This document shows, one piece after another, positions 1 through 9,786 of a stretch of DNA of 64,000 bases. A program made the translations under genes and the position numbers. Position 1 is the first letter of the stretch. The number at the start of each line of letters is the position of its first letter. The notes beneath the pieces were generated by a model, which did no database searches, was not told the DNA's origin, and was given only the letters and a program-made list of their open reading frames with translations. The stretch covers positions 1 to 64,000 of the forward strand of contig JACPRZ010000024.1 in the NCBI GenBank assembly GCA_016193485.1, in the 5' to 3' direction. The DNA comes from Bacteroidota bacterium. GTDB lineage: Bacteria; Bacteroidota; Bacteroidia; JACPRZ01.

Positions 1-2780
1 ATGGCACAGCAACAGTAACAGCGGCAGGCGGCACACCGGCTTATACCTATCTGTGGAACAACGGACAGACAACTTCTACTGCAACCGGGTTGATTGCCGG
101 AAATAACACAGTAACAATTACCGATGCCAAAGGATGCACAACTACTTCAATCGTTTCTATTACACAACCTGCTGCTGCTCTTTCATACAGTACTTCTCAA
201 ATCAATGTTTTCTGTTTTGGCGGAAGTAATGGCACAGCAACAGTAACAGCAGCGGGAGGCACACCGGCTTATACTTACATCTGGAGCGATGGGCAAACTA
301 CTTCCTCGGCTACGGGATTGCTCGCAGGAAATTATTTTGTAACAATTACCGATGCCAAAGGATGCACGACATCAGCAGGGTTTGCCATTACTGAACCTGT
401 GATTCTCTCATCCGCATCTTCACAAACAAATGTGTCGTGTTTTGGCGGAAACGATGGAACAGCGGCAGTGACAGCGGCAGGAGGCACCCCCCCCTATTCC
501 TATTTGTGGAACAATGGGGAAACGGATTCATCAGCAGGGGCAGTAGGCAGCGGCAGTTACACAGTAACAGTTACCGATGCCAATGGCTGTACTTCCACCG
601 CAAGCGCTTCAATTTCCCAACCCACTCTTCTTTCTTCCTTAATAACTGCTGCTGATGTTTCCTGCCTTGGAGGGAATAATGGTTCTGCTTCGGTAACTGT
701 ATCAGGAGGTACGCCTGCATATACTTACCTGTGGAGCAGCGGACAAACCACTTCCGCCATTTCAGGATTGACGGCAGGAATTTACACTGCAACTGTTACT
801 GACGCCAACGGATGTTCACTAACGCAAACCGACTCCCTTTCGCAGCCATCTTCCGCTTTGGCTTCTTCCGTCAATCAAACAAATGTTTCCTGTTTCGGAG
901 GAAGCGATGGAACAGCAGCAGTGACAGCGGCAGGAGGCACTCCATCCTATACTTACCTGTGGGGCGATGGACAAACAACATCAACTATTTCCGGATTAAC
1001 GGAAGGGAATTACATTGCCGTTGTTACTGATGCGAACGGTTGCACGATTACAAATACTTTTTCCATCACCCAGCCGGCCGCCCCGCTTTCTTCTTCCGCT
1101 TCGCAGAATAATGTTTCCTGTTACGGAGGAAGCGATGGAACAGCGGCAGTGGCAGTGACAGGAGGCAGTCCCCCTTATTTTTATCTGTGGAGCAATGGGG
1201 ATACAGATTCAGTAGCAGTGGCAGTAGCAGTTGGCAGTTACACCGTTACAATTACCGATGCAAACGGCTGCACAATTACCGACACTTTTTCCATCACCCA
1301 GCCGGCTACCCCGCTTTTTTCCTCTGCATTACAAAATAATGTTTCCTGTTTTGGAGGAAGCAACGGGTCTGCAACCGTTTTTGCAGCAGGCGGAACCCCT
1401 TCTTATACTTTTGCATGGAGCAATGGGGAAAATCAGTCGGCAATTGACAGTTTGCAGTCGGCAGTATATACAGTAACCATTACTGATGCGAACGGATGCA
1501 CGATTACAAATACTTATTCCATCACCCAGCCGGCTGCTCCGCTTTCTTCTTCCGCTTCGCAGAATAATGTTTCCTGTTTCGGAGGAAGCGATGGAAGCGC
1601 GACAGTGGCAGCGGCAGGAGGAACCCCCCCCTATTCTTATCTGTGGAGCAATGGAGAAACGGATTCAACAGCAGGGGCAGTAGGCAGCGGCAGTTACACA
1701 GTAACTGTTACCGATGCGAACGGCTGTACCATCACCGGCACTTTTTCCATCACCGAGCCGGCTGCCCAGCTTTCTTCTTCCGCTTCGCAGAATAATGTTT
1801 CCTGTTTCGGAGGAAGCGATGGAAGTGCGACAGTGGCAGCGGCAGGAGGCACCCCCCCCTATTCCTATTTGTGGAACAATGGAGATACCGATTCAGCAGC
1901 AGTGGCAGTAGGCAATGGCAGTTACATCGTTACAATTACCGATGCTAACGGCTGCACGATTACCGACACTTTTTCCATTACGCAGCCGGCTGCCCCGCTT
2001 TTTTCTTCTGCAATACAAAATAATGTTTCCTGTTTTGGCGGAAGCAACGGTTCTGCAACCGTTTTTGCAGCGGGTGGAACGCCTCCTTATGCCTACGCAT
2101 GGAGCAACGGGGAAAACCAGTCGGCAATTGACAGTTTGTCCGCCTCAGGCGGAGGAATATATACAGTAACTGTTACTGATGCGAACGGCTGTACCGATGT
2201 TACAACAATTGTTATTACGCAGCCCGCTGTTCTAACATCCGCCACTACGCAAACGAATGCTTGCAGCGGTTCGAGCAGCGGCTTGGCGAATATTTTTGCC
2301 TCCGGAGGAACTCCTGCTTATTCTTATTCATGGAGTAACGGGCAAAGCGCTTCATCAGCGACAGGATTATCAGCAGGAAATTATTCCGTTACCATCACCG
2401 ATGCAAATGGCTGCACCCTGACGACAACTATTACTATTTTATTTTTTCCTGCTCTCTTCTCCACTACCTTTCAAACAAATGTTTCCTGTTACGGAGGAAG
2501 CGATGGCTCGGCAACGGATTCTGCTTTTGGCGGTACCCCTCCTTTTTCTTACCTGTGGAGTAATGGAGCCAGCCAGTCGGCAATTGGCAATTTGCAGTCG
2601 GCAATATATACAGTTACAGTAACCGATTCCAACGGCTGCACAGTTGCAGACACTGTTACGATTACCGAACCCATGATACTTGTAGCATCCGCCAGCGCAA
2701 CCGCAGCCGGGTGTTCTGCCTGCACAGGAACATCAACGGCAAATGCATCTGGCGGAACTCCTCCATATTATTATTTATAG
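1..2780 (+). CDS. Giant SprB-repeat surface protein, N-terminal part missing at window edge; ends at an in-frame TAG
   Basis: Frame is open from the window start (codons from nt 3: [24 protein letters not shown]...). Tandem SprB-type repeats '[30 protein letters not shown]...[12 protein letters not shown]'. Same frame continues beyond the TAG into 2904..5516. Confidence 0.85.
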   Translation, partial: [925 protein letters not shown]

Positions 2781-5516
2781 AGTAACGGACAGACCACACA
2801 AACTGCAACAGGATTATGCGCGGGTAATTATTTTTACGTTGTCACCGATACGAATGGATGCACCGCATCTCAAACGGTTGCCATTACCGGGCAATTAACG
2901 CTCATGGTCAATTCTCAGACAAATGTTTCGTGTAATGGAGGAAGCGATGGTGCGGCAGCAGTAACAGCCACTGGAGGTATTTCGCCTTATAGTTATTTGT
3001 GGAGCAACGGAGATACAGATTCAGTAGCAGTGGCAGTAGCAGTTGGCAGTTATACGGTAACCGTTACCGATGCAAATGGATGCGACAATACGCAAACAGT
3101 TACCATTACGGAGCCGTCCATTCTTTCCTCCACTGCTGAACAAACCAATGTGTGCAGCGGTGACAGTACCGGCACGGCAGAAGTTTTTGTTTCCGGGGGG
3201 ACTCCTGCATACGCTTACCTCTGGAGCACCGGGCAAACTACTATTTCCATAACAGGATTATCAGCGGGAAGTTATTCCGTTACAACCACCGATGCCAATG
3301 GATGCAGCGATACTGCAACCGTTATAACCATCATTCCATTTCCCGCGGTGTTATCCGCCACTTCTCAGAAAAATGTTTCCTGTTTCGGAGGAAGTGATGG
3401 TTCGGCAGCGGATTCCGCCTTTGGCGGCACGCCTCCCTTTGCTTATCTGTGGAGCAGCGGACAAGATACATCCGTTATAACAGGGTTGCCAGCTGGAAAT
3501 TACATAGTAACCATCACCGATACTAACGGCTGTACCAAAACCGATACTATTGCCATCACGCAACCTTCTCTTATCAATCCTAATCCTTCGCAAACAAATG
3601 TTTCCTGTTTTGGCGATTCTTCCGCCTCCGCCTTCGCCTCTGCCTCAGGTGGCACCCCCCCCTATTCCTATTTGTGGAGCAACGGAGATACAGATTCAGT
3701 AGCAGCGGCAGTAGCAGTTGGCAGTTATACGGTAACCGTTACCGATACTAACGGTTGTACAATTGTAGATTCGGTACTCATAACCCAACCTGCCAAACTT
3801 AATGCATCGTTCTTTGTATCATACGTAAGTTGTTTCGGTGACAGTGATGGCGTAGCCGGGGTTACACCCTCAGGTGGAACTCCTCCCTATTCTTATCTGT
3901 GGAGTAACAGCGCAACAACATCTTCTGTCTCCGGTCTCGTAGCTTCCGGGTACTTTTTTACGGTGACCGATACAAACGGTTGCACAACAATTGATACACT
4001 ATTCATTAATACGCCTCCGATTCTCAGCGCGGTCATAAATTCCGTTCCCGACACTTGCCTGCAGGCGAACGGAACAGCAAGCGCGAATGCTTCAGGCGGA
4101 ACAGGAAATTATACCTATATATGGACTCCTTCAGGGCAAACCGCTTCCACCGCTACCGGATTGTTAACGGGTAATTATTCCTTTACCATCACGGATGCGA
4201 ACGGCTGCACTTTTTCAGACAGCGTAACAGTTAATTACACGGGTAGCGCCAGTGCAGATGCAGGAGCAGATACGAACATCTGCCTGGGTGGTTCAGTTCC
4301 TTTGAATGCAAACGGAGGAATTATTTACACGTGGTCTCCTGTTAATGGCTTGAGTGATCCGAACATTGATAATCCGATTGCAAATCCAACGATGACTACC
4401 ACTTTTACGGTTACCGTTACCGCTGCAAACGGATGCTCCGCATGGGATAGTGTTGTTGTAACCGTGAACCCGCTGCCTGCAGCAAATGCCGGACAGGATG
4501 TTGCCATTTGTTTTTCCGATAGCGCTACGCTTAACGCAAGCGGTGGCAACCTCTACTCGTGGTCACCGGCAACCGGACTGAATGATACAACCGTTTCTGA
4601 CCCGGGTGCATCTCCTTCAGCCACTACAAACTACACGCTCAAGGTTACGGACGCCAACGGATGCACCGGCACGGATGATATTACGGTCACCGTATATCCA
4701 CTCGCAGTTGTTTCTATGAATTTCTCCGCTGTAAACGGTTGCGTGATTCCTTTCACAGTATCTTTCACAGCGTCCAGCGACATTGGCATTTCTTACCATT
4801 GGAATTTTGGCGACAGCGCCAGCGGTCCGGAAGATACGGCATCAGGCGATAGTGCCGCTCACATATACACGGCTAATGGAACTTACCCGGCATCCGTTAT
4901 GGTCATCACGGCAGAGGGCTGCTCAACTGTTGTATTTGTAAACCCTCCCGTTACAATATACCCGCAGCCGGAGGCATATTTTACAACAAGCCCTTCGGTT
5001 AATCCGATGACAATTTTTCATAACACCATCAACTTCAATAACGAATCATCCGGAGCCGTCACTTATTCCTGGGATTTCGGAGAGGGGGGGGCTTCCGGTG
5101 ATGTGAATCCACAATATACTTATGAGAACATCGGAGATTATCTGATTACGCTCATCGCCACCACCCAATACGGCTGTATGGATACCTTCCGGCATCAGAC
5201 AACTGCGGAAGGCGCCATCATCTTTCCCAATGCATTTACCCCGGATCCCACCGGTTCCAATGGAGGAATTTATAAACCGTTTAATCTTGATAACCAAGTA
5301 TTTTTCCCCTATGCCGCGTATGTGGAGGATTTTCACATGGAGATTTTTAACCGCTGGGGGCAACTCATCTTTAAGACCTCCGATCTTAAAACCGGATGGG
5401 ACGGATACTATCATGGAAAACTCTGCCAGCAGGATGTTTATGTGTGGAAGGCATGGGTGAAGTTCGTTGGCGGAAACACCTTTATCAAAGCGGGCGATGT
5501 TACATTGCTTCGTTAA
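2781..5516 (+). CDS. Continuation of the same giant SprB/PKD-repeat protein, with gliding-motility-associated C-terminal (CHU_C-like) domain
   Basis: Same frame as the upstream ORF (listed ORF starts 2904). SprB repeats, PKD-like domains ('[11 protein letters not shown]', '[12 protein letters not shown]'), C-terminus '[20 protein letters not shown]...[45 protein letters not shown]' typical of T9SS type-B cargo. Confidence 0.85.
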   Translation, partial: [911 protein letters not shown]

Positions 5517-5528
5517 AATAATATTCAG

Positions 5529-7100
5529 ATGGACATAGAGAAAAAATATATGATTCCTTGTTTTCTTGCCTTGTTGGCGGCAGGCACAATGACTTTTGCC
5601 CAGAGCATTAAAGGAAAAGCAGGAAAACATGTTCGTATTGCCGACATTGAAATGTACGATAATAATTTTCAGAAAGCGCTTGAATTGTACCAGCGGGCGT
5701 ACAGGATAGACACAAGCAATGCCCGCGCATCATTTAAGTTAGGAGCATGTATGTACCAAATCAGGAAATACAAAAGGGAATCGCTTTCTTATTTTGAAAA
5801 GGCGCACCGGGGTGGAGTTGAGGAAGCATGCTATTATCTTGCGAATCTTTATCATCTGTCAGGAAAATACGAAGATGCCTTACAGGCGTTTCAGGACTAT
5901 AAAAACAGTACCGGGAAAAAAGAATTCTCAAATAAAGAAATTGATTTTCTGATGAACAAGTGCAGAACAGCCATTGAATTAGTGCAGGTGCCTGTGAATG
6001 TAACACTTGAAAACATTGGCGGCACCATCAACACGGAATATTCCGATTATGTACCGGTTATTTCTGCCGATGAATCAAAACTTATTTTTACTTCACGCAG
6101 AACAGGCAGCACGGGAGGATTGTTTGACCCGTTGGGAGAATATTTTGAGGATGTTTATATTTCAACTAAGCAAGACGGGGACTGGATTTCTCCCAAAAGC
6201 ATCAGCAGCCATGTCAACACCTCTACTCACGATGCCTGCGTGGGTCTTTCTCCCGATGGAGAACTCCTCTTCCTCTACCGCACCAGTGAGGACTTGCTGT
6301 CGGGTGACTTGTATTATTCCGTTTTTAACGGATCAGATTGGATTGTTCCCGTAAAATTCCCCGAACCCATCAATACCAAAGAATACACGGAACCCAGCGC
6401 CTCGCTGACAGCAGAGGGACAGACGCTATATTTTTCAAGCGACCGCCCAGGCGGCTACGGCAAAAAAGATATTTACAAAGTGGTCAAACTTCCCGATGGA
6501 AAATGGAGCCGGGCATTGAATATGGGTCCTCTCATCAATACTCCCGAAGAAGAAGACGCTCCGTATATTCACCCTGATGGAAAAACACTTTACTTCAGTT
6601 CCAAAGGACATAAGAACATGGGCGGCTACGATATTTTCAAAACCACATTCAGCAGCGAAGGTATTTGGTCAGTGCCGGAAAATATCGGTTATCCGATCAA
6701 CACACCGGATGATGATATTTATTTCGTGCTTTCTACAAATGGCAAAACAGGTTATTATTCTTCATTGCGAACTGGCGGATACGGTGGTGCAGATATTTAT
6801 CTCATTCATTTTCCGGATGAGGATTTTGGATTAAGTGTTTTCAAGGGTATGGTGACTTCAGGCGATTCTGATTATAATCCTCTTCCTGCCACGATTACTC
6901 TTTTTGATGCAGTTACAAATAAAGTGGAAGGAATCTACAACACAAACAAACTGACCGGCAAGTTCATCATGATTGTTTCACAAAACAATAAGTACACCAT
7001 GAAAGTAGAATCGGAAGGATATGTTTCTTATACCGGCAAAATCAACCAGCCGGTTGATGAAGAAGTTCATGAGATAAAATTATCTGATGCTGAAAAATAA
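5529..7100 (+). CDS. TPR plus PD40 (WD40-like beta-propeller) exported protein linked to T9SS surface proteins
   Basis: Signal peptide, TPR-like N-terminus (ALELYQRAYRIDTSNARASFKLG), PD40 motifs ('LTAEGQTLYFSSDRPGGYGKKDIYKV', 'IHPDGKTLYFSSKGHKNMGGYDIFKT'). Start may be 5550. Confidence 0.75.
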   Translation: MDIEKKYMIPCFLALLAAGTMTFAQSIKGKAGKHVRIADIEMYDNNFQKALELYQRAYRIDTSNARASFKLGACMYQIRKYKRESLSYFEKAHRGGVEEACYYLANLYHLSGKYEDALQAFQDYKNSTGKKEFSNKEIDFLMNKCRTAIELVQVPVNVTLENIGGTINTEYSDYVPVISADESKLIFTSRRTGSTGGLFDPLGEYFEDVYISTKQDGDWISPKSISSHVNTSTHDACVGLSPDGELLFLYRTSEDLLSGDLYYSVFNGSDWIVPVKFPEPINTKEYTEPSASLTAEGQTLYFSSDRPGGYGKKDIYKVVKLPDGKWSRALNMGPLINTPEEEDAPYIHPDGKTLYFSSKGHKNMGGYDIFKTTFSSEGIWSVPENIGYPINTPDDDIYFVLSTNGKTGYYSSLRTGGYGGADIYLIHFPDEDFGLSVFKGMVTSGDSDYNPLPATITLFDAVTNKVEGIYNTNKLTGKFIMIVSQNNKYTMKVESEGYVSYTGKINQPVDEEVHEIKLSDAEK

Positions 7101-7108
7101 ATTTTCAG

Positions 7109-8128
7109 ATGAGAAAAATTATTAATACCCTTTTTCTTTTTTTTGCAACCTGTCTTCCGATAGTTATCGGGACCTACTGCTTCGCCCAAACATACCAAAT
7201 CACACAGTATTATGCAGCGCCTACATTTATCAATCCCGCTTTTGCGGGTTCCGGTGTTTGTGCGCGGCTCACTACAAACTACCGCGTCCAGTGGCCCTCT
7301 ATTCCCGGTGCGTTCAGCACTTACCTCTTTTCATTTGATCACAGCATCGTAAAAAAGAACAGCGGTATCGGATTCCTTTTTGTGAATGACAGGGCGGGAG
7401 CCGGTAATCTGCGCACCACCGGTTTTAATGCGCAATATTCCTATCAACTTAAGTTATCCCGCAAATGGGCGTTCAATGCCGGTTTTGAGGCAGGATTTAC
7501 ACAGCGCAATTACGATTTCAATAAATACATTTTTGGCGACCAGATCGCTTTCGGCACCTCCACTTCCGTTACACAGCCAGCCCATGACAAGGTACAATAT
7601 CCTGATTTGTCTGCGGGCATGTTGCTCTATTCAGAAAAAATATGGATTGGTTTTTCGGGCAGGCATCTCAACATGCCCAACCAGGGTCTCACCAGCAATG
7701 AAAGCCGGCTGCCCATACTCTATTCCGTGCATGGAGGATGGGTATTCCGGGTCAGCCATAAAGAAGAAGTAGGAAGGGCTTTCACCAAACAAACTATCAC
7801 TCCTGCATTTAACTACCGCTTTGAGAAAAAATTTGTCCAACTTGACATCGGATGCTATTACAATTATCATCTGTTCGTAATTGGTGTTTGGTACCGAGGT
7901 CTACCGGTTGTAAAAACATACAAGCAGCCCGCTTATAAAAATAATGATGCGCTGGCAATTCTTGCAGGCATTGTTTTTAACCAGGTCAAATTTGCATATA
8001 GTTATGATTTAACCGTTTCCCGGCTTGCCGGCTCCACAGCGGGCGCGCACGAAATATCTATCTCCTACCAGTTTTGCGATCCCACGAATAAAAGATGGAA
8101 AGCGGTGGTCCCCTGCGCGAAGTTCTGA
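7109..8128 (+). CDS. PorP/SprF family type IX secretion system membrane protein
   Basis: Signal peptide then 'AQTYQITQYYAAPTFINPAFAGSGVCARLTTNYRVQWPSI...' typical of PorP/SprF. Confidence 0.85.
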   Translation: MRKIINTLFLFFATCLPIVIGTYCFAQTYQITQYYAAPTFINPAFAGSGVCARLTTNYRVQWPSIPGAFSTYLFSFDHSIVKKNSGIGFLFVNDRAGAGNLRTTGFNAQYSYQLKLSRKWAFNAGFEAGFTQRNYDFNKYIFGDQIAFGTSTSVTQPAHDKVQYPDLSAGMLLYSEKIWIGFSGRHLNMPNQGLTSNESRLPILYSVHGGWVFRVSHKEEVGRAFTKQTITPAFNYRFEKKFVQLDIGCYYNYHLFVIGVWYRGLPVVKTYKQPAYKNNDALAILAGIVFNQVKFAYSYDLTVSRLAGSTAGAHEISISYQFCDPTNKRWKAVVPCAKF

Positions 8129-8302
8129 AATGCAAATTATTTATGCATTGCGCTGTTTTTACCGCGTACTTCATAACACATTCCTTTGTATGAATCCGCA
8201 CTTCCGGACAAATTACCATCAATCAACCGACAGCAAAAAGTAACATTCAGCAAAAATGATTCATCCGCTTTTTACCGTATCCCTGGATAACCGTATTTTA
8301 TG

Positions 8303-8310
8303 TAAGTTTG
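8303..8310 (+). promoter_or_regulatory. Candidate Bacteroidetes -7 element TAnnTTTG
   Basis: TAAGTTTG located 21 nt upstream of ATG 8332. No convincing -33 element was seen. Confidence 0.3.
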
Positions 8311-8331
8311 GCTTTTAATTGCCAAATTTTT

Positions 8332-9699
8332 ATGCAAACCATAATTTCCTACATTGCGTCAAACAAAGACCGTTTTTTAAACGAACTCTTTGACCTGCTT
8401 CGCATTCCATCCGTCAGCGCAGACCCGAAATATAAAGATGAGGTAAAGCGTGCAGCGGAAAAAGTTAAATCGCAACTGGAAGATGCAGGCGCAGTAAACG
8501 GACGCCTGTTTACAACCCAAGGGCATCCGGTTGTTTATGCCGAGAAAATCATTGACCCTGCAAAACCTACAGTTTTAGTTTATGGTCATTATGATGTTCA
8601 GCCGGCAGATCCGGTTTCGCTATGGAAAACCCCGCCATTTGAACCGACTGTTGTTGGCGAAAAAATATTTGCCAGGGGTTCCTGTGACGATAAAGGACAG
8701 GTTTTCATGCATGTAAAGGCGCTTGAATATATGGTCAGAACTAATACCCTTCCGTGCAACATTAAATTTATGATTGAAGGCGAAGAAGAAGTCGGCTCGG
8801 CTCACCTTGGGGATTTCATCCGTGAAAATAAGGAGACCCTTAAAGCGGATGTGGTTTTATTAAGTGATACAAGCATCATTGCCAACGATATTCCTTCTCT
8901 GACCGTAGGATTGCGCGGGTTGAGTTACATGGAAGTTGAAGTTACCGGACCCGACCGCGATCTTCATTCAGGTGTTTACGGAGGTGCAGTAGGAAATCCG
9001 GTAAATATTCTTTGTGAGATGATCGCTTCACTCAAAGATAAAAACGGCAGAATAACTATACCGGGTTTTTATAAGGATGTACTCAAAGCAGGCAAGGAAG
9101 AGAGGAAAATGCTCAATAAGGCGCCTTTCAGCATAAGCAACTACAAAAAAGATCTCGGCATTGCCGATGTAACCGGTGAAAAAGGATATACCACTATTGA
9201 ACGTACCGCCATTCGTCCGTCTCTTGATGTCAATGGGATATGGGGGGGGTATCAGGGGGAAGGCGCCAAAACCGTGCTCCCGTCAAAGGCCTATGCAAAA
9301 ATTTCGATGCGCCTTGTTCCAAACCAGAAATCGGATAAGATCACGCTTTTGTTTACCCGCCACTTCAAAAAAATCGCCCCTAAATACGTAAAGGTGAAGG
9401 TAACCCCTTTGCATGGCGGTGAAGCGGCCGTGACGCCAACCGATTCAGCCGCCTACCGCGCTGCCGAAAAAGCCATGGAAGTTTCTTTCGGAAAAAAACC
9501 GATACCGGTCCGTGGCGGGGGCAGCATACCTATTGTCGCCCTCTTTGAAAAGGAACTCGGACTCAAATCGGTGATGATGGGCTTCGGGCTTGATTCCGAT
9601 AATATCCATTCACCCAATGAGTGTTACGGGCTATTCAACCTCTTTAAAGGAATTGAAACAATACCTTTGTTTTATAAATTTTTTTCAGAAGGGCAATAG
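8332..9699 (+). CDS. M20 family dipeptidase/metallopeptidase
   Basis: 'PTVLVYGHYDVQPADP', 'ARGSCDDKGQVFMHVKALE', 'FMIEGEEEVGSAHL', 'MMGFGLDSDNIHSPNE'. Listed ORF 8308; ATG at 8332 preferred. Confidence 0.9.
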   Translation: MQTIISYIASNKDRFLNELFDLLRIPSVSADPKYKDEVKRAAEKVKSQLEDAGAVNGRLFTTQGHPVVYAEKIIDPAKPTVLVYGHYDVQPADPVSLWKTPPFEPTVVGEKIFARGSCDDKGQVFMHVKALEYMVRTNTLPCNIKFMIEGEEEVGSAHLGDFIRENKETLKADVVLLSDTSIIANDIPSLTVGLRGLSYMEVEVTGPDRDLHSGVYGGAVGNPVNILCEMIASLKDKNGRITIPGFYKDVLKAGKEERKMLNKAPFSISNYKKDLGIADVTGEKGYTTIERTAIRPSLDVNGIWGGYQGEGAKTVLPSKAYAKISMRLVPNQKSDKITLLFTRHFKKIAPKYVKVKVTPLHGGEAAVTPTDSAAYRAAEKAMEVSFGKKPIPVRGGGSIPIVALFEKELGLKSVMMGFGLDSDNIHSPNECYGLFNLFKGIETIPLFYKFFSEGQ

Positions 9700-9786
9700 A
9701 TAGCGGATTTGATATAAACAAAGGGAGTGTTTAAAACTTTCGACTATAAAAGCAAAACTTTTGGGAAATTAAATTAAATTTGCAGT

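Noticed and set aside
437-2169. Short + strand ORFs inside the first SprB gene (437..655, 812..1030, 1231..1476, 1486..1683, 1714..1911, 1915..2169)
   Set aside because: Out-of-frame shadows of the repetitive coding sequence; similar shadow peptides recur because the DNA repeats, with no start context or domain.
5046-5630. 194-aa minus-strand ORF
   Set aside because: Antisense to the CHU_C domain of the giant protein and the start of the PD40 gene; no recognisable domain.
7088-7108. CTGAAAA-ATAAA-TTTTCAG small palindrome between the PD40 and PorP/SprF genes
   Set aside because: AT-rich 7-bp stem spanning stop codon and start region; too weak to call as a terminator or regulatory element.
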